64,000 nucleotides of DNA from Micrasema longulum (GCA_022494885.1 JAGVSM010000263.1:1-64000); one strand, 5' to 3'. Counted from the first letter of the stretch, positions 1 through 13,014 are shown. The notes: generated by a model from the letters alone, not told the origin. Program-made: numbers and translations.

Positions 1-2604
1 TAGGTGATGTTTTTACATATATGAATATACTGGTCAGATTTAAACTCAAGTTTCAACCGGAAACACATGAACTTTACGAATTTTTTTGAATATTTTCAAT
101 GCGTGATATCTGCACATTGTACATAGGATTCCATATTTGTGATGCATATTCTAAGTTGCTTCGCACTAATGTACAGTAAAGGATTTTAAGTGTCTTTGCC
201 ATAGTGAACGACGTAGAGCTACGCATAACAAAGCCAAGCGCACGCGATGACTTTTTTATGATGCTGTCAACATGGGCGTCAAAAAGTAATTTACTATCAT
301 GGAAGACACCTAGATCCTTTACACATAATGAGCGTTGGAGGTTTTGACCCTTAAGCACATAGTTAGTACGTAAAAATTTTACTTTGCGACTAAATGTAAT
401 AACTGAACACTTAGAAGGATTAAGGTCCAAGCAGTTGGAGTTGCAGTAATCCTCTAGACGGTCGAGATCTGACTGCAGATCAAAGACGTCAGCTGGGGTC
501 TTGATTGTTGCAAAAATTTTCATGTCGTCAGCAAAACAAAGCAAACGCGAAGAGGTAAAGCATTTATCAATGTCGTTAACAAAAATTATGAAGAGCAAAG
601 GTCCCAGAAGAGACCCTTGAGGCACCCCGCTGGGGACCCGTACCCAACTAGAAATAAAATTATTAACCACTACCGCTTGCGACCTGTTGTCTATATAAGA
701 TGAAAACCATCTGAAGAGGTCACCTCTAATACCGATTTTAGTTAATTTTTTTAATAGTAATTTGTGATCGATTCGGTCGAAGCATTTACTGTAATCGGTG
801 TAAATAACGTCTACCTGATGACCACCGTCCATTGAATCAGTAAGGTAATCATTAAGTAAGATTAAATTTGAAACGGTAGATCTCCCTTTTAGAAAGCCAT
901 GTTGAGATGGACTCAGTGAGTTTTTAATGGCGGAATATAGTTGGTTATAGATTATTCTTTCAAATACTTTAGACACTATACACAGTTTAGAAATTGGTCT
1001 ATAATTGGCAATATCGGTTTTAGGCCCTTTCTTGTGGACTGGTGTTATAAAAGCGGATTTCCAAATATGTGGGATTGTGCATTCTTTGAGAGATCTTTTG
1101 AACAGCAAAGTGATTGGTACACATATAGTACTAGCAGAATTTATGAGAAAACATGCAGGAAGGTGATCAGGTCCAGCTGATTTTGATGTATCTAGCTTTA
1201 AGAGTAGATTTTTTACATAGTCTGTGGTAATCACTATGGAATTAATATCTGAGGTATACACATGAGACGAGGTAGATGAGGGATTAGTGGAATTTTTCGA
1301 TTGGATACTAGCTGGATTTAGAAAAGTGGAGTGAAAATATTCAGAAAATGCGTTGCAAATTTCAATACCAGTGTTTACTCGCATATTACCTAATACAAGA
1401 CTATTAGGAATACAGTTAGATTTGGATTTGGACTTCACATACGACCAGAAATTTTTAGGTGAGTCCTCGATGGACTTTTCCACGAAGGCAATGTAAGAAT
1501 TGTGACAATCCTTTTCAAGATGTTTGATTCTATCACGTAATAATTTAAAAGTTATTAGATTGGAGTGATTACCGTAAGTCTTATATTTTCTTAAGTATTT
1601 ATCCTTTTCTTTAATTGCTTTTACTAGCGCGGGGGAGTACCATATAGGATATGAACTGTTCAAAGTCTTAACAGCGGGTACAAATTTATCTCTCAGATTT
1701 GTAAAAGTACTGTAAAAAAAGTTTACGGATTCGTCAAATGATCTAATTGAGAATTCAGTATGCCAGTCGATGTCAGAGATTGTACTATTTATTGAATCAA
1801 AGTTTGATTTATTAAACAAATATTTAGTTAGCGGTGCAGGCTTCAGGTAAGTAAGTTCAATAAATTGAGCATTAATGAAGAGAGCATTATGATGCGGGTC
1901 AATAGGTACCAATGGGTCCATACATTCACTAACATTAACAATGTCATTAGAAATTACCAAATCTAGGATCCGTCCGTGTTTATTAAAAATTCCATTAAAT
2001 TGCGACAAGTTATGTGTATTCAATTCATCGATAAGTAGGTACTCATCGTGACTTTGAGCATTAGAAGGCAAGTATGAAACATTATCAGTTGAAAGCCACT
2101 TAATACCGCTCAAGTTGAAATCACCTATTATCAAATATTTGTCAAGCGGGTTATTAGAAATTGTCATATTTAACTTAGAGAAAAAATTTATCAATTGGTC
2201 GGAAAAGGAATTGCCTGATTTTTGTTTACATAGGTATAGAACACATAAGTGTAGTTTGGTGCGCGTACGGGTACCTGCGAGATGAAGAGATAGTGTTAGC
2301 CACAGATCTTCAGCGCTGGAGTTGAATGTCGGCTGGGCAATAGCTGATATTTCTTTACGTACCGCTAGGAGAACACCGCCGCCCCGCGACTGTCCCGTTG
2401 CCGTGTAATCCCGATCGCGACGCCAAACCATATAGCGGCTGTCAAATATGTAGTTCACTATCGGAAATGTTGTCGTTTATCCACGTTTCGGATAGAGCTT
2501 ATAAAATCGTAACTAGATATGCTTAAATTACGTTGGAATATAGTAGTCTTAGAACGTAATCCCCTTACATTCTGGTACAGTATATTTAAGTTGGTGTTAG
2601 CCAT
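1..2604 (-). pseudogene. LINE ORF2 (endonuclease-reverse transcriptase), broken and running off the left edge
   Basis: Non-LTR retrotransposon protein that would nick DNA and copy its own RNA into the site. A better start than the GTG near 2458 is the ATG at 2604, which opens with ILYQNVRGL, the usual first strand of an apurinic-type endonuclease. SETWI and IIGDFN (about 2120) follow. The reverse transcriptase has SAGPD, NYRPIS, GVPQGS and the catalytic FADD near 520-530, then the C-terminal region with DLGV and YASQIWNP. Frameshifts lie near 2491-2496, near 2445-2449 and in an A-run near 85; past the last one the reading continues as KFVKFMCFRL to base 1. The middle 2.4 kb is one open frame, so the copy is rather young. 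The style is CR1/Jockey-like; no clade is assigned. No ORF1 is visible upstream. Confidence 0.93.
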
Positions 2605-3876
2605 AAGAAAGATCGTAAATATTAATTAACATAATTATGAAACAAAATAAAATAGAAACACGTGAGTATTGATTCCGAAGATTACCGGTACGTAGTTTAG
2701 GCAGAAAAAAAATAAATGTAATGTGTTAGAGCGGGCGAGCGGATATAATTTGCAATAAATGTGCGAATAAAAGAGACATAAAGATGTAGATACTTGCGTT
2801 GTAGATAAATAAAGTTAAATTGTAAGTAAACATATGAGTATATAATAATATAATAAAGCGAGCGTTTGCTTTCGAAAACAGGGGTTACAAACACATTCAA
2901 AACAATCATTGACAGTAATGCGAGTACATAAAAAATACATAAGGAAAGTGCAAGCGATATAAATAATAATAAACATATTAAACGAACTTGTTTAAATCGG
3001 TCTCAGTGTTTATAATGTGGACACTCGAAGTATCATTCAATCTTGCATGAATTTTGCCATATTTTACCCAAATATACTTATATCCCTTTTCATCCTTCAA
3101 CTTGGATTTGGTCATCGTAAGGAGTTTCTTGGTCAACGGAGTCAGATGGTCGTTTATATATATTCGATTGGTCGAATGGAAGCCGGAATATATGGATGCC
3201 TAGTGCAACCCTGACCATAATCAACTGTCATTATCAACAGTAAACATACTTTAATTCACAAATTTATCGCCTAAATTGAGAAAAAATAGTATCAAAAGTA
3301 AAAAAGTTAACAAAAGGAAAGTTTTTAAGCAACATAATACACAGTCGATTTTTATTTATTATAACGTAAATATCCAAGTTATTTACAAACAAAGCCAAGC
3401 ACAGCTACAAAAACATCCGATCGAACCGTTATGTTTATGTTGTCAAATAAAACAAAATGACCACCAATTGGTTGCTATCCCACAAACCAAAATCGCTTGC
3501 GTTCTATAAAACATAGTGATAGGGCTTCTCTCTAGGTTACGCATTATAACTCTGAGGTTATAATCAATAAAAACTCAGGATAAAAAAAAAGAATTTAGCA
3601 TCGTTATTTCTTTATGTTGTAGTGTAGAAAAATATAAATAATTTATAAAGAAAACACAATTAATAAAGAAAGCAACAATGAACTTTGTAATAACGTAAAT
3701 TCTTAGAATTTATACATTTTAAACTATCGGTTTTCTTGAGCAAATAAATTATATTTTTTTAATCTGTAAGCTTTACTTAAAAACATTATCTAGTAGACGG
3801 ACAAGTGATTTGATGATTTTGTAAAAAAAAATAATGGCTGTTCGGACGTCCTTGATTTGACGAACCTCATAACATT
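2605..3876. other. Unassigned AT-rich stretch
   Basis: The first part may be the 5' untranslated region of the LINE at the left edge. Beyond that I see only short open frames in AT-rich sequence with no recognisable motif. Confidence 0.5.
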
Positions 3877-4006
3877 TATTAAAGAAATAAAAGACGAGTG
3901 ATACTAGTCTCGAAGATGTCGCAAAAGCGATGAAACCGGTCACTAGTGACCAGATATTAGGAATTTGTGGATTAAAGTATCACTCGTTTTTTATTTCCAT
4001 AATAAA
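3877..4006 (+). repeat. Foldback with hammerhead-like core
   Basis: Arms of about 30 bp (3877-3905 and 3976-4006), including a perfect 12-bp pair ACGAGTGATACT, enclose CGAAGAT, a GTCGC/GCGAT hairpin with an AAAA loop, GAAAC, and then the perfect palindrome GGTCACTAGTGACC. The order stem I, core, stem II, GAAA, stem III, stem I is that of a type I hammerhead ribozyme. The first core strand is not canonical (expected CTGATGA), so activity is doubtful. Confidence 0.55.
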
Positions 4007-4139
4007 TTACAATGAACTTCCATCAAGAATTTTCACTTAGAAAATTAAATATCTCATCACATTTCATATACGTACCTCTAATTCTGACTCGTCAGACTAA
4101 CAAAACTCTATTTTATATAAAAAAAATTTAGCAGTAATC

Positions 4140-4460
4140 ATTATATTATACACTCGCCTATTCAGAGATTACATAAACTTGGTAATGAATTTAGATCTAT
4201 TGATATCTTTTGCCGTTCAATATCCAAACTTAAAGAAAGGCTTTTTATTAATTATATAATAATTTTTTGGGTCACTTAGCCATTTTGTGTTTGAGTCTCT
4301 ATTGTTTTTTTGGTTTTATTTATTTCAATTCCTTTCCATTGAATTGTATTTTTGTATTAATTTATTTTATACTCGCTATCACTATGTAGTTAATAATTAC
4401 CGTGTATGTGTATTTTTTATAATGTAAAAGCCTGCCCGGACATTTAAATAAAATTAATAA
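4140..4460 (+). pseudogene. LINE C-terminal tail and 3' end
   Basis: Translation of 4145-4250 gives SPIQRLHKLGNEF and then SISKLKERLF, the pattern seen at the extreme C-terminus of insect LINE reverse transcriptases. An AT-rich 3' untranslated region follows and ends near 4458 in GCCTGCCCGGACATTTAAA with AATAAA-like signals, typical of a LINE 3' end. No catalytic domain is present, so this is a 5'-truncated dead copy. Confidence 0.5.
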
Positions 4461-4497
4461 AACAACTCAGTTTTTAACTATTTATTTTTTATTTTTT

Positions 4498-4536
4498 GTA
4501 CCGACCGGTTTCAAAGCTACACAAGATTCTGTACAC
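4498..4536 (-). repeat. Decayed hammerhead-like motif
   Basis: The minus strand reads CAGAATCT, a short spacer, and then TTGAAACCGGTCGGTAC. The GAAACCGGTC half matches the other copies in the window; the first half is degenerate. Confidence 0.3.
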
Positions 4537-5039
4537 TTCTAATAACGACTATTAACTAATGAATTCGATCCTATTTTATTTTTACAGTGATTACTAAATA
4601 CCACATCGATACGTATCGAGCTAATAAGTAGAGTCTTTTTGTCATGTTGTTCTTTTGAAAGATTGTGAAGTGAGATGGATACGATCTTTAAAATTTGCCA
4701 GGAATAGACTAAAGGAAATATGGTTTATTCGTTTATTGAAAAATATTTTCTTATTATGAATCGCTTTTTAATTTTTTAAATTTCCAAGTTGTCCAATTTT
4801 AATATTTCATTTCCAACACGAAGAACTTTTAATCCACTGTCTTTGTTGAACTTATGATTGTTTTCCATAAGATGTTTTTTTTTATTCAGAAAAATTAATA
4901 TTATTTAAAAGTCTCCTTAAGTTTTTTCTTATGTAGATTGTATCGCAATCATTATAATTTAATTAGTACTATCTTTGTTAGTACTAGCTAGTTCTTTAAT
5001 TAGTACTAGATATTATCTTTGTGATTTTTTAACAATGTT

Positions 5040-5125
5040 CATATGTGATATTTTATTTATTCATATATATATATATAATACAAAAAACGTATCCCAACTC
5101 TACGAGGCCAAGAGCCCTGTTTATT
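5040..5125 (-). repeat. LINE 3' end (tail near 5.05 kb)
   Basis: The minus strand reads GGGCTCTTGGCCTCGTAGAG, then TTGGGATACG, and ends in an AT-rich tail. The same end, with small differences, closes the LINE relic at 10.7-11.4 kb. Confidence 0.5.
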
Positions 5126-5159
5126 ATTAGTTTTGTAGAATGCAAGTACTCTTGGAACT

Positions 5160-5455
5160 GGAAATAGAAGAAAAACTTACATCCATGTGTGAGAAAAGAA
5201 TCCTGTAGTTCTTGGGACATATTTCCAGGGGGAACTCTGATAGTTCGGAGAAAACTATTCTTCCGGAAAGTATCGAAGAGACAAGGCCGCGTGGACGTCA
5301 ACCGACAAGATGGAGCGGTCACTGAATTATCGAAATTATCACTGACAAATCCCTACAGAAGAGCACAATACCGTTCCAGATGGAGGGAGACTGTTCATAG
5401 ACGAGCCATGCTTGGCTTGGAGTCATTCATTAAAAGACTTTTATTAAATACATGA
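5160..5455 (+). pseudogene. LINE C-terminal fragment
   Basis: In one frame 5236-5325 reads ETRPRGRQPTRWSG, the Arg/Pro-rich motif just before the C-terminus of many LINE reverse transcriptases. In another frame 5345-5410 reads YRRAQYRSRWRETVHRAM, the matching QDRxxWR tail. The two halves lie in different frames, so at least one indel separates them. Only the terminal part remains and no catalytic motif is seen. The abutting LINE 3' end at 5040-5125 runs the opposite way, so this is a mosaic of two elements. Confidence 0.55.
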
Positions 5456-6279
5456 ACCCAGTGTCCCACGAACAAAATTTTTATTCTTCTTTTACTATTC
5501 TGTAAAATTTGTTATTTATCATGCAGTTCTTGCCGTGTATTTTTCATACACGTTAATCAATATATAATTGAAATATATTTAATTTACTCAAAAACATTAT
5601 TAAATAGTATAAATTAATATTTTATAACAAATTAACTAGTAGGTAGTAATGTTATTGTTTATTTTGCATAAAATGTCTGCTTTAAAACAGGTTGTACCTA
5701 GTTAGGCAGACTAGACATGATCCAGAGAAATCTATTACCTAAGTGTGAAGAGAGAATGCAGGTATAATGTTTGATGGTAGGGAATAAGATAATTATTTGG
5801 AAAAATTGACATTAGTAAAAATAATCCACCTTCGTTGTTTAAATTAGTAGAGAAAATAAAAAAAAATGGTTAAAAACAAAGTTGTTTTATTATAATGAAT
5901 AACCACAAAGTTAGTCCTTCAAATATTTTTTTTTGAGAATTTGTATTTAACTTCCTCAAATAATTACTATTAGGTAAAAAAAAATTGCAATTACGAATTA
6001 TACGCAAATTAGATTGAGGTTTGTTTATCTGTTAATTTAAAAGTAAATAACAATTAACCTTAAAAAATAATTTGATAATAATTGTTAGGTTTACATATTT
6101 TTTTGCATGCAACTATCTTCATTCTTAACATTTGCCCCTAAACGGAGCATGAGGACTTTACTTAACACATCCAGAGTTGGTATTCTGAACGCAAAAGTAC
6201 GCCTGGAAAACGCATTTTTAATTTTCATTTTTTACGTACTAAATACACGCTAACAGAGCAATTTCTTCGCACGCAATTC
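5456..6279. other. Unassigned AT-rich stretch
   Basis: I recognise no gene, repeat end or RNA motif here; there are A/T runs only. Confidence 0.5.
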
Positions 6280-6665
6280 CGTTCAGAATATTAGCTCAGG
6301 AGACCTTTTGCTAGGACTCAATAAAGACCAAATAAAGCCGAAAGATCTTCGAGAAGAAAAGGCAACTTGGGTTCAGGATTTCCAGATGCATCCACAGCAC
6401 GTGTTTAAGTCAGGTTCACCGCAGCATCCTTAAGACTCTAGTTATAATAGGCTGCTGCGCCCGTTCTTGGACTTTGATGTTGGTAATGAAACTCGAACAA
6501 CCTTCAGCCTTAAATTTTCTTCTAGCACTTAATCTAAAAACTTAGATGTCTGGTATTTGGAGGTTAAGCAAGGTGCTAGAATTCGGACCATATAGGAGTA
6601 CTGGCATACAAGTGTTGAATAATTGGCGTTTCGTTTGTATTCATGTTTACCAGATTATAAATTTT
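6280..6665 (-). pseudogene. LINE C-terminal fragment, family P
   Basis: Minus-strand translation gives KRQLFNTCMPVLLYG, then VQERAQQPIITRVLRMLR. These match the fragments at 33.1 and 36.3 kb (KxxLxNxCxxxLLYGCxSWHLT and so on). Several stops and shifts interrupt the reading. It is a dead piece of the region after the reverse transcriptase domain. Confidence 0.6.
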
Positions 6666-7074
6666 CCGTATACATTATTTTGTCGTATTTCAATATAACG
6701 TACTTATTTTCAATAAGTTTTAATGAAGAAATTAACATCTCGATGTAAAATTTAATACCTAATCGAACTTTTAAGGACTTCGTAGATAGTTAAAGAAACT
6801 TAACAAGACGTTGCATCAGTTCATATTTTAATATAAATGGAATCTGATTGGATTACGGATTTGAATAAAAATTATCAGTACCGTATCAATTTAATTGGGT
6901 GTTGGAATCAAGTTTTTAAATTATAATTTGTTTTTGTTCATTTTTAATTTTTTAAGATTATGTGAAAGGAGAATTATAACATATTAAAAAATAAATATAT
7001 TTCAAAATTTGTTTCTATGCCAGAATATTTCACAGGAGTTCATGAATTCAAAAAAAAAAAAATAATTGTCCCAT

Positions 7075-7150
7075 GAGTGGCATCATCTTACCTTCATGTA
7101 ATAAAATTGATCAAGGTACACTGTATTTCATGTAACAATGAAGTGCCCAA
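7075..7150 (-). repeat. SINE-B tail fragment
   Basis: ATCTTACCTTCATGTAAyAA plus TTGATCA matches the body and tail of the tRNA-like SINEs at 10.0 and 31.4 kb, in reverse-complement relation to their ends. Confidence 0.35.
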
Positions 7151-7159
7151 TGTACCATT

Positions 7160-7716
7160 TAGCAAAGAGAGAATCATATTAACGGCTGCAGACATTCTGT
7201 CCAATTCTCTATTATCTTACAAGTCCACAATATCAAGTTTATTTGTAGCTGCTCGTCAAACTATTATTGACAATTCAATTCCATAAATTAAAAAAATACT
7301 TGTTTGTTTATTTTTATTACCTTACACTTGTTTTTATTTTTTTATTATTATATCAAATTGCATTGTAGTATTGGCAAATACGCATTTCATTTATACATAT
7401 TTTTATTTCTTCTTTTTTCGCGATAATATATAGTGCTTGCTTATTTATTAATTTAACTTAAATTTGTCTTTCTTGCTTACCGTAACACTTTATTTACTTC
7501 GCATTTTTTGTTTATATGTTTACTGTTTTTTCTTGCATACATTTTTTATTATTGTTTTTTTTTTTACTTTGTATAACTTTTTATTATATCCTTTCCAACG
7601 AATTTCACATATTTTTTCTGTATTTTCTGTGGTTATTATTTAGTTTGTTAGCATGTATTTTATTTTTATTTTTTGCCTTTTGGGCGTTAATGAACAAAAT
7701 AAATAAATAAAATACA
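7160..7716 (+). repeat. LINE 3' untranslated region and tail
   Basis: T-rich, AT-rich sequence ends in TTTTGCCTTTTGGGCGTTAA followed by (AATA)n. This 'GCCTTxTGGGCxT...AATAAA' ending recurs in the window (for example near 44.43 kb) and marks LINE 3' ends. The upstream open frame ending near 7286 is not recognisable. Confidence 0.4.
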
Positions 7717-9369
7717 TACCTCCTCAAGTAGTAATTTTTAAAATGAATAGTCATTTTTTGGCGTTCTATAGGACTCCGGTAGCTTGTTGTATTCACTACA
7801 TGAAAGGTACGGCAAATACCTTAGACCATACCTTGTCGTGCGTGATCCAGGTACGTTAATATTTTGACTCTGTTGCGTATTATACTGGTGGCCAAAAATG
7901 TATAATAAGGTATGACCAAAAATGGGAGAAAGTCAGTAAATTTGGAAATGTCTTTGACATGCGTTTCCATTTTGAAGATTGAGATTCAGATTAAGTTTCA
8001 GTTGATTTAACCTCGCATTTTTATACTCATAACACTTTTGAGAAACCCTTCACAAAACATGAAATTTCAGAAAAATTGGCCAGGCACAGGGTTAGTTTTA
8101 TGCGTATTAGGCCGGTGCTCAAAGTGTTAATTAAAAGGAAGATACAGTGGGAAGAACAATAAGAAAATTGATGAAGAGTGGTGAAGGATAAATGAAGGAA
8201 AATAGGAGTGGGAAATTGCATTTGATTCGATTATGAGAAATAAAGATAAAAAAAAGGTAAAACGTCTACTCTCTGTTATTCTAAATTAAGTCAAACAAAA
8301 ATATCGTGCTTAGTATTGTGTTTCATTTCATTTCACGTATTGGTACCATGGTTTGATTAACTGGATCTCGATAGTTTCGTTTTATCGTTTGTTCATTCAT
8401 TTTGAGGTCCTATCACAGTTACTTAAGGCCGGGAGTATGTTTAGTAAATAACAGCATTTTTCTATATTATTCCTGGTCGATTACCTTTCTTTCCCATCCT
8501 TTTCTTGACCCATCCTAATGGTACCTACCTTACATCAAGATAGAAGATATTCAAAATAAAAAAAATTGGATTTGGAACAAAACTAAACAATATTTTGACA
8601 TAACGTTGCATGAAGTTTAATAAATTTCCATGTACTTCTTAAACGCACCCGTCACACCAAATTATTTTACTGCATCGATGTAAACACTAATGCAGCAAAA
8701 AATTCGTGCATTTATAGAATATGCAACTTATATAATAATATTATTGGAGCCAATGCGAGTAATATCTTCAATTTGAATAATAATAAATTCAAAAGGGAAA
8801 TCAGCGAGAGCGTGCAGGCATTGTCACCGTGGGCGAGTAGTGATGAGTAAATACGATATTATTTTTTAATTTTATTTTAATTTACAATGGTAAATATGTA
8901 CAAACATTTTATTTATAGTTTTCCGAATTCTATTCTTGTGTAATATAAATGTATTTTTGTCACATTTCGTATATTGATAATTATAAATTTGAGATCATTT
9001 TCAGTCTAAATTTAAGTACCTATTGTGTTATTACCTGATTATTGTATATGACTATAGATTTCAATAAATACATTAAAATAAATATTTAAAAAAACTTGAT
9101 TCGTCGCGCGTCGTTGTAAACATCGTTACATTTTATAGCGCATTTCATCATCTTGTGCCTAAAATTAAAGAACATTCACATTGTACCAAAGGTAGGTCCA
9201 TATTCCGTGTTCCTTTTCATTCTTCAAATATTTCCAACCTTTTACGAAACTGAATGAAATTTCGTTTTTTCGCTACAGTTCACTTTTCGTTAACATTTTA
9301 AACGTTAACTTGAACGTTATTTTCTGTACCTATTATATTAAGACTATTAAAATACTTGTTTAATGTTTC
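7717..9369. other. Mostly unassigned; dispersed repeat at 8130-8230
   Basis: No gene is recognised. About 8130-8230 (GAGTGGTGAAGGATAAATGA and then GTGGGAAATTGCATTTGATT) recurs with changes at 48.59-48.70 kb and is therefore a dispersed repeat. The rest is AT-rich without clear structure. Confidence 0.45.
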
Positions 9370-9605
9370 ACAAATACGAGGGATGGTGAAATGTGAAATG
9401 ATTGTGAAATGATTACTTTCAATGTTAGAAATATGGAAAATATCAGGAAATGTAGTTGGGACACGGTAAGAAAGTAGATTAATTAGTTCTGAGGAATCAA
9501 ATTTGTTATTTACAATTTTGTAAAGAAGAATCCGATCAAAGATATCTCTTCTGACTTTGTTGAAATACTTATCAACATATATACCATTTCATGATGATTA
9601 ATACC
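9370..9605 (-). pseudogene. LINE C-terminal tail
   Basis: The minus strand encodes RRDIFDRILLYKIVNNKFD and then LLSYRVP, the pattern 'RRxxxDxxLLYKxxNNxxDxxxLLxxxxxxVP' found near the C-terminus of CR1/Jockey-like reverse transcriptases. The frame stays open for about 70 codons. No catalytic domain remains. Confidence 0.6.
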
Positions 9606-10029
9606 TTTAATATTTGTATAATTGAAAAAGGTTTTAGTCATTTCAAAACTACTAAAACTTTTACACATTAGTACTAGAATTATAAACAATCTGTTGAGTG
9701 GTTTAGTCGCTACCCCACAAGAGAATTAAAATGAAATCCTTCCCTTGTACGCATAAACATGTGACCAACATCAGTATTTACCGAGTAAGTATGTGAGTAG
9801 TTAGTACGTGGGGGTTGGGGCTTGAAACAAACCCAGTCTTAAAGACCCCAAAAAGGTCCGCTTTAAAGCAGGGAGGTGGTAAAAATATGCAAAATACGTG
9901 CCAAGTTTATTTTCAGGTTTAGAGAATAAAACAAAGATCTTTTGAAAATTTTTCCAACAGCCAGCGATGGGAATAAAAATATACTCTTATTTTTCACTGA
10001 CAGTTGTTTACATCATCATTTCATTCCCT

Positions 10030-10250
10030 GCATTGTTACAACAATCACAGCGTGCTTTAATAATTTTTGTTACATGAAGGTAAGATGATCAGTCTTACGC
10101 TTCAGGTGCCAGTCCAGGGACTATGCAATATTCAAGTGTGAAAACACCCTTTCAAATAAATATTTCATGTAATCCATGTCGGGAATCATAATCGAGACTT
10201 CTTGCCTGATAGGCAGACGCGCAGACCATTGCACCATGAGGCAATGAGGA
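10030..10250 (-). mobile_element. SINE-B (tRNA-derived)
   Basis: Read on the minus strand, a tRNA-like head (CATGGTGCAATGGTCTGCGC as A box and TCTCGATTATGATTCCCGAC as a decayed B box) is followed by a unique body ending in GATCATCTTACCTTCATGTA and ACAAAAATT. The same unit recurs at 31.4-31.6 kb with a better B box. It is a non-coding, RNA polymerase III-type short retroelement. Confidence 0.7.
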
Positions 10251-10529
10251 AGTTCAGTGTTTTTTTAATTTTTTACTTGTTAATGGAATATTAAACTAAG
10301 CCATTTTTTTTAATTTTCATTTTTATATAACGTATTACCAGCGCTATGATTTTTTAACGTTTTGAATTTCTGAAATAACTCCGCGTGTGACGTCAGAGGT
10401 TGTTCTATGACAGTTCTTCCAATTGGTTCGTTTACGGTGACCAAACCGGATATCTTTTAAAGCTCTCATACCATTGGATGGTTCATATGAACCAGTGACG
10501 TCTTTCAAAGTAGTGCGTTTTTATTAAAA

Positions 10530-10714
10530 TATATTTATTTTTTTTTCGTACATTTTTAAGAAATTTAACCGTACAATTTAATGCTCTAATTTTTACAACG
10601 CGCAAGAAAACATTTTTTTTATCCAATTTCCCGTAGGGCTGAAGTTCTTCATTATAAATAGTAAAAAAAGCTTGTTGGTCGTGATTTCACTATCGAACGC
10701 GGCGCTGTTTTTTT
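10530..10714. other. Unassigned
   Basis: AT-rich sequence with a T-run ending at the poly-A end of the neighbouring LINE. No further features. Confidence 0.4.
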
Positions 10715-11375
10715 TTTGTTTTTTTAAATTTATTTATTCAAACATACAAATTGCAAAAAAAATACATTAATAACTTATCTCAAATTCTATGAGGCCAAGG
10801 GCCCTGTGTTGAGTTGGGATACAACATAATGGAAAATGGAAGCATGTACATAATTAAATAATAGAAAAAAAATAAGAATGAAATATTATAACATATACAT
10901 ACATATATTTCAATGGGCACCTGGACAACACGCTTAATAATATATAAATCTTTGCAATATCTCGGAGCAGTCTCCTGTAATGGTCTCTTCCCTTAGGCAA
11001 AATCCAGACTTGTACACTCCTCTCGAAAATGTCTTTCCAGGACATTGAACTTTCTCGGGGCCACAAAAGAGAAATTCCTCTGAGCAAACGTCGTGCGTGT
11101 ATTTGGAATAAAATAAATCTAGCTAAAGGGAAACCTCGTACGAGCATTCTGCTAGGATCTACTCTTGTAGCCGTATGACCAAAAATGTGTCAATGCCTCT
11201 TTAAAAAAAAATTGACAAATGTCCAGTACCTTTATGAATTGGAACAATGTCTCAAATGGAAAAGTAGGAGGACATTGTAGCATCACTCTTAATATTGATT
11301 TTTGTACGTTGTAACGGTAAGTGTAGGTTGAAATAAATTATTTGGTCCCAGTTGGGCGACATTATAGAGGTAGGT
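10715..11375 (-). pseudogene. LINE C-terminus and 3' end, family S
   Basis: The minus strand gives FETLFQFIKVLDICQFF, then a segment reading AQRNFSFVAPRKFNVL in a shifted frame, then GRDHYRRLLRDI. The LINE tail at 28.4-28.75 kb has the same order (KVFDIRQIYIKN, APRVFNVL, GRDHCMRLLRE), so both come from one family. The 3' end reads GGGCCCTTGGCCTCATAGAA and finishes in an A-rich tract at 10715-10745. Frameshifts near 11150 and 11070 make it non-functional. Confidence 0.6.
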
Positions 11376-12860
11376 TATCAAAAACCAATAAGCAATTTTT
11401 TAAGATTTAGAAGAATAATGCAGATAACAAAATAAAGTACCTACAAACAACTTATCTTTTACCAGTTTCGCTCAATCGGCCAGAACATAAGGATTCTCAA
11501 AAATAATAAGATTATGTTGTAAAAATTTAATTTTATGAACGGAATTAAAAAAAACGTTATATATAAAATACCTTACTGTAAAATGGAACGAATATGACTT
11601 AAAGATCTGGATTTTATGAAATAAACAACTCGTTAGTGAAATACAAAATTTTAATAAAAGAAGCGATTCTCTACAAATGTAACAAGATTAGTTAATCTAA
11701 AAAAAACAAAATTCTGCCTACCTAATATGAATAGATGGTTGACAATAAATTTATCTAAGAAGCATATATTCGTAACAATAATAAATACAACTGAAATAGA
11801 TTCTTAATTGTTTTCTTCTCGAGATGATATAAAATAATGTTGATTTTAAAAAATATAATCCGCAGATGGAACTCGATATGCGACGTCTTCGGTTGATATA
11901 TTTATAACTCATGGTTGGCTCAGTTGATGATTTCCCAGAAGATTGTTTGTCGACATTTTAATTCAGTAAACGATCGTTTGCTTCATTGCATTTGTTAATT
12001 TGTGTCTCATGATCTTGAAGAAAACTTTAAAGTCTGACACCGACTTTTCCAGGTATTTACGAATAAACTTCGTAATAATTAGTGATCCATTCAAATCATG
12101 GAGTAAATATAGTACATCGTAAAATCTTAATCATCGGACAAAGTAGATAAAAGGTGGAATAAATAAAAATAGAATAAGGTGGAAAAATGGAAAAAGATAA
12201 AAAAAGGTAGAATAAAGGGAACCTCAATGTTCAATCTCATTAGAATATGATATCTCTCTCTACAAGAATTTTGTTAATAAATTTAAAATAAATAGGCTTA
12301 CGTAACGTTGAACGTTCCCTTTCTTGAAGGACTACATTTTTGAAATGTGCGGTCGCCTCTCTTTGAGTCCTTGCGCGACAGCTGACTGTTCGTCCCGAGT
12401 TTTCAAATGGAAAAGGAATTTATTTCTAACGCACGGATATTGTATGGATGAGTTACTACCGCGGCCGTCAGGTGGCGCTAAATCAGGCAACATAGAATTA
12501 TAATCCAGTACTAAAATGCTTTCAAAACGGGGTACGTTGGACTTGTTTTTTACAACGTTACAACGTCTATTAGGGGGTTCATGATAGACGCAGTGCAACC
12601 TCCCCAGCCTATTATACCATAGGTTGCCAAAGACTGGAAAAGAGCAAAATACACATTTCTGAGACTGCCAATGTCCAAGATGTTCCTAAGTGAGCAGAAT
12701 ACATGACACAGTTTTCTTCATTTGTTTTGCAATAACAGCGTAACTGGATCATTTTTGTTGTTCATGATGGATTTAACGTGATATACCTGCGCGCATAAAA
12801 AAATGTATAGCCTGAATAAACAAGATAATTTTGTTTTTTCTAAGAGTCAAGCTGTTCTAA
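11376..12860. other. Unassigned, with one GC-richer block
   Basis: AT-rich and featureless except for 12310-12620, which is GC-richer and carries an 88-codon minus-strand open frame that I do not recognise. There are no motifs or clear promoter elements. Confidence 0.45.
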
Positions 12861-13014
12861 GATCTCTGGGCCTCGATTACAATGGGAAGTTAACAGAGTT
12901 ATCTTCGAATGTCTTAATTAAATAATTGAACATGTTTAGAATAAAAAAAATGTATGAATATTCTGTTTTTCATTCAGAAAACTTAATTTAACTTTGTACA
13001 AAAAATTGAAGATT

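Noticed and set aside
5053..5322. An 89-codon minus-strand open frame
   Set aside because: The plus strand carries the LINE motifs RGRQPTRW and SRWRETVHR in the same place, and the left half is a LINE 3' end.
7516..7796. Overlapping open frames on both strands
   Set aside because: Low-complexity Phe/Leu and Lys/Asn peptides from T-rich LINE 3' sequence.
10854..11147. A 97-codon minus-strand open frame as a gene
   Set aside because: It is one frame of a frameshifted LINE tail, since the neighbouring frames carry the matching motifs.
12332..12598. An 88-codon open frame in a GC-richer block
   Set aside because: Not recognisable and no splice or promoter signals were convincing; mentioned only as unassigned.
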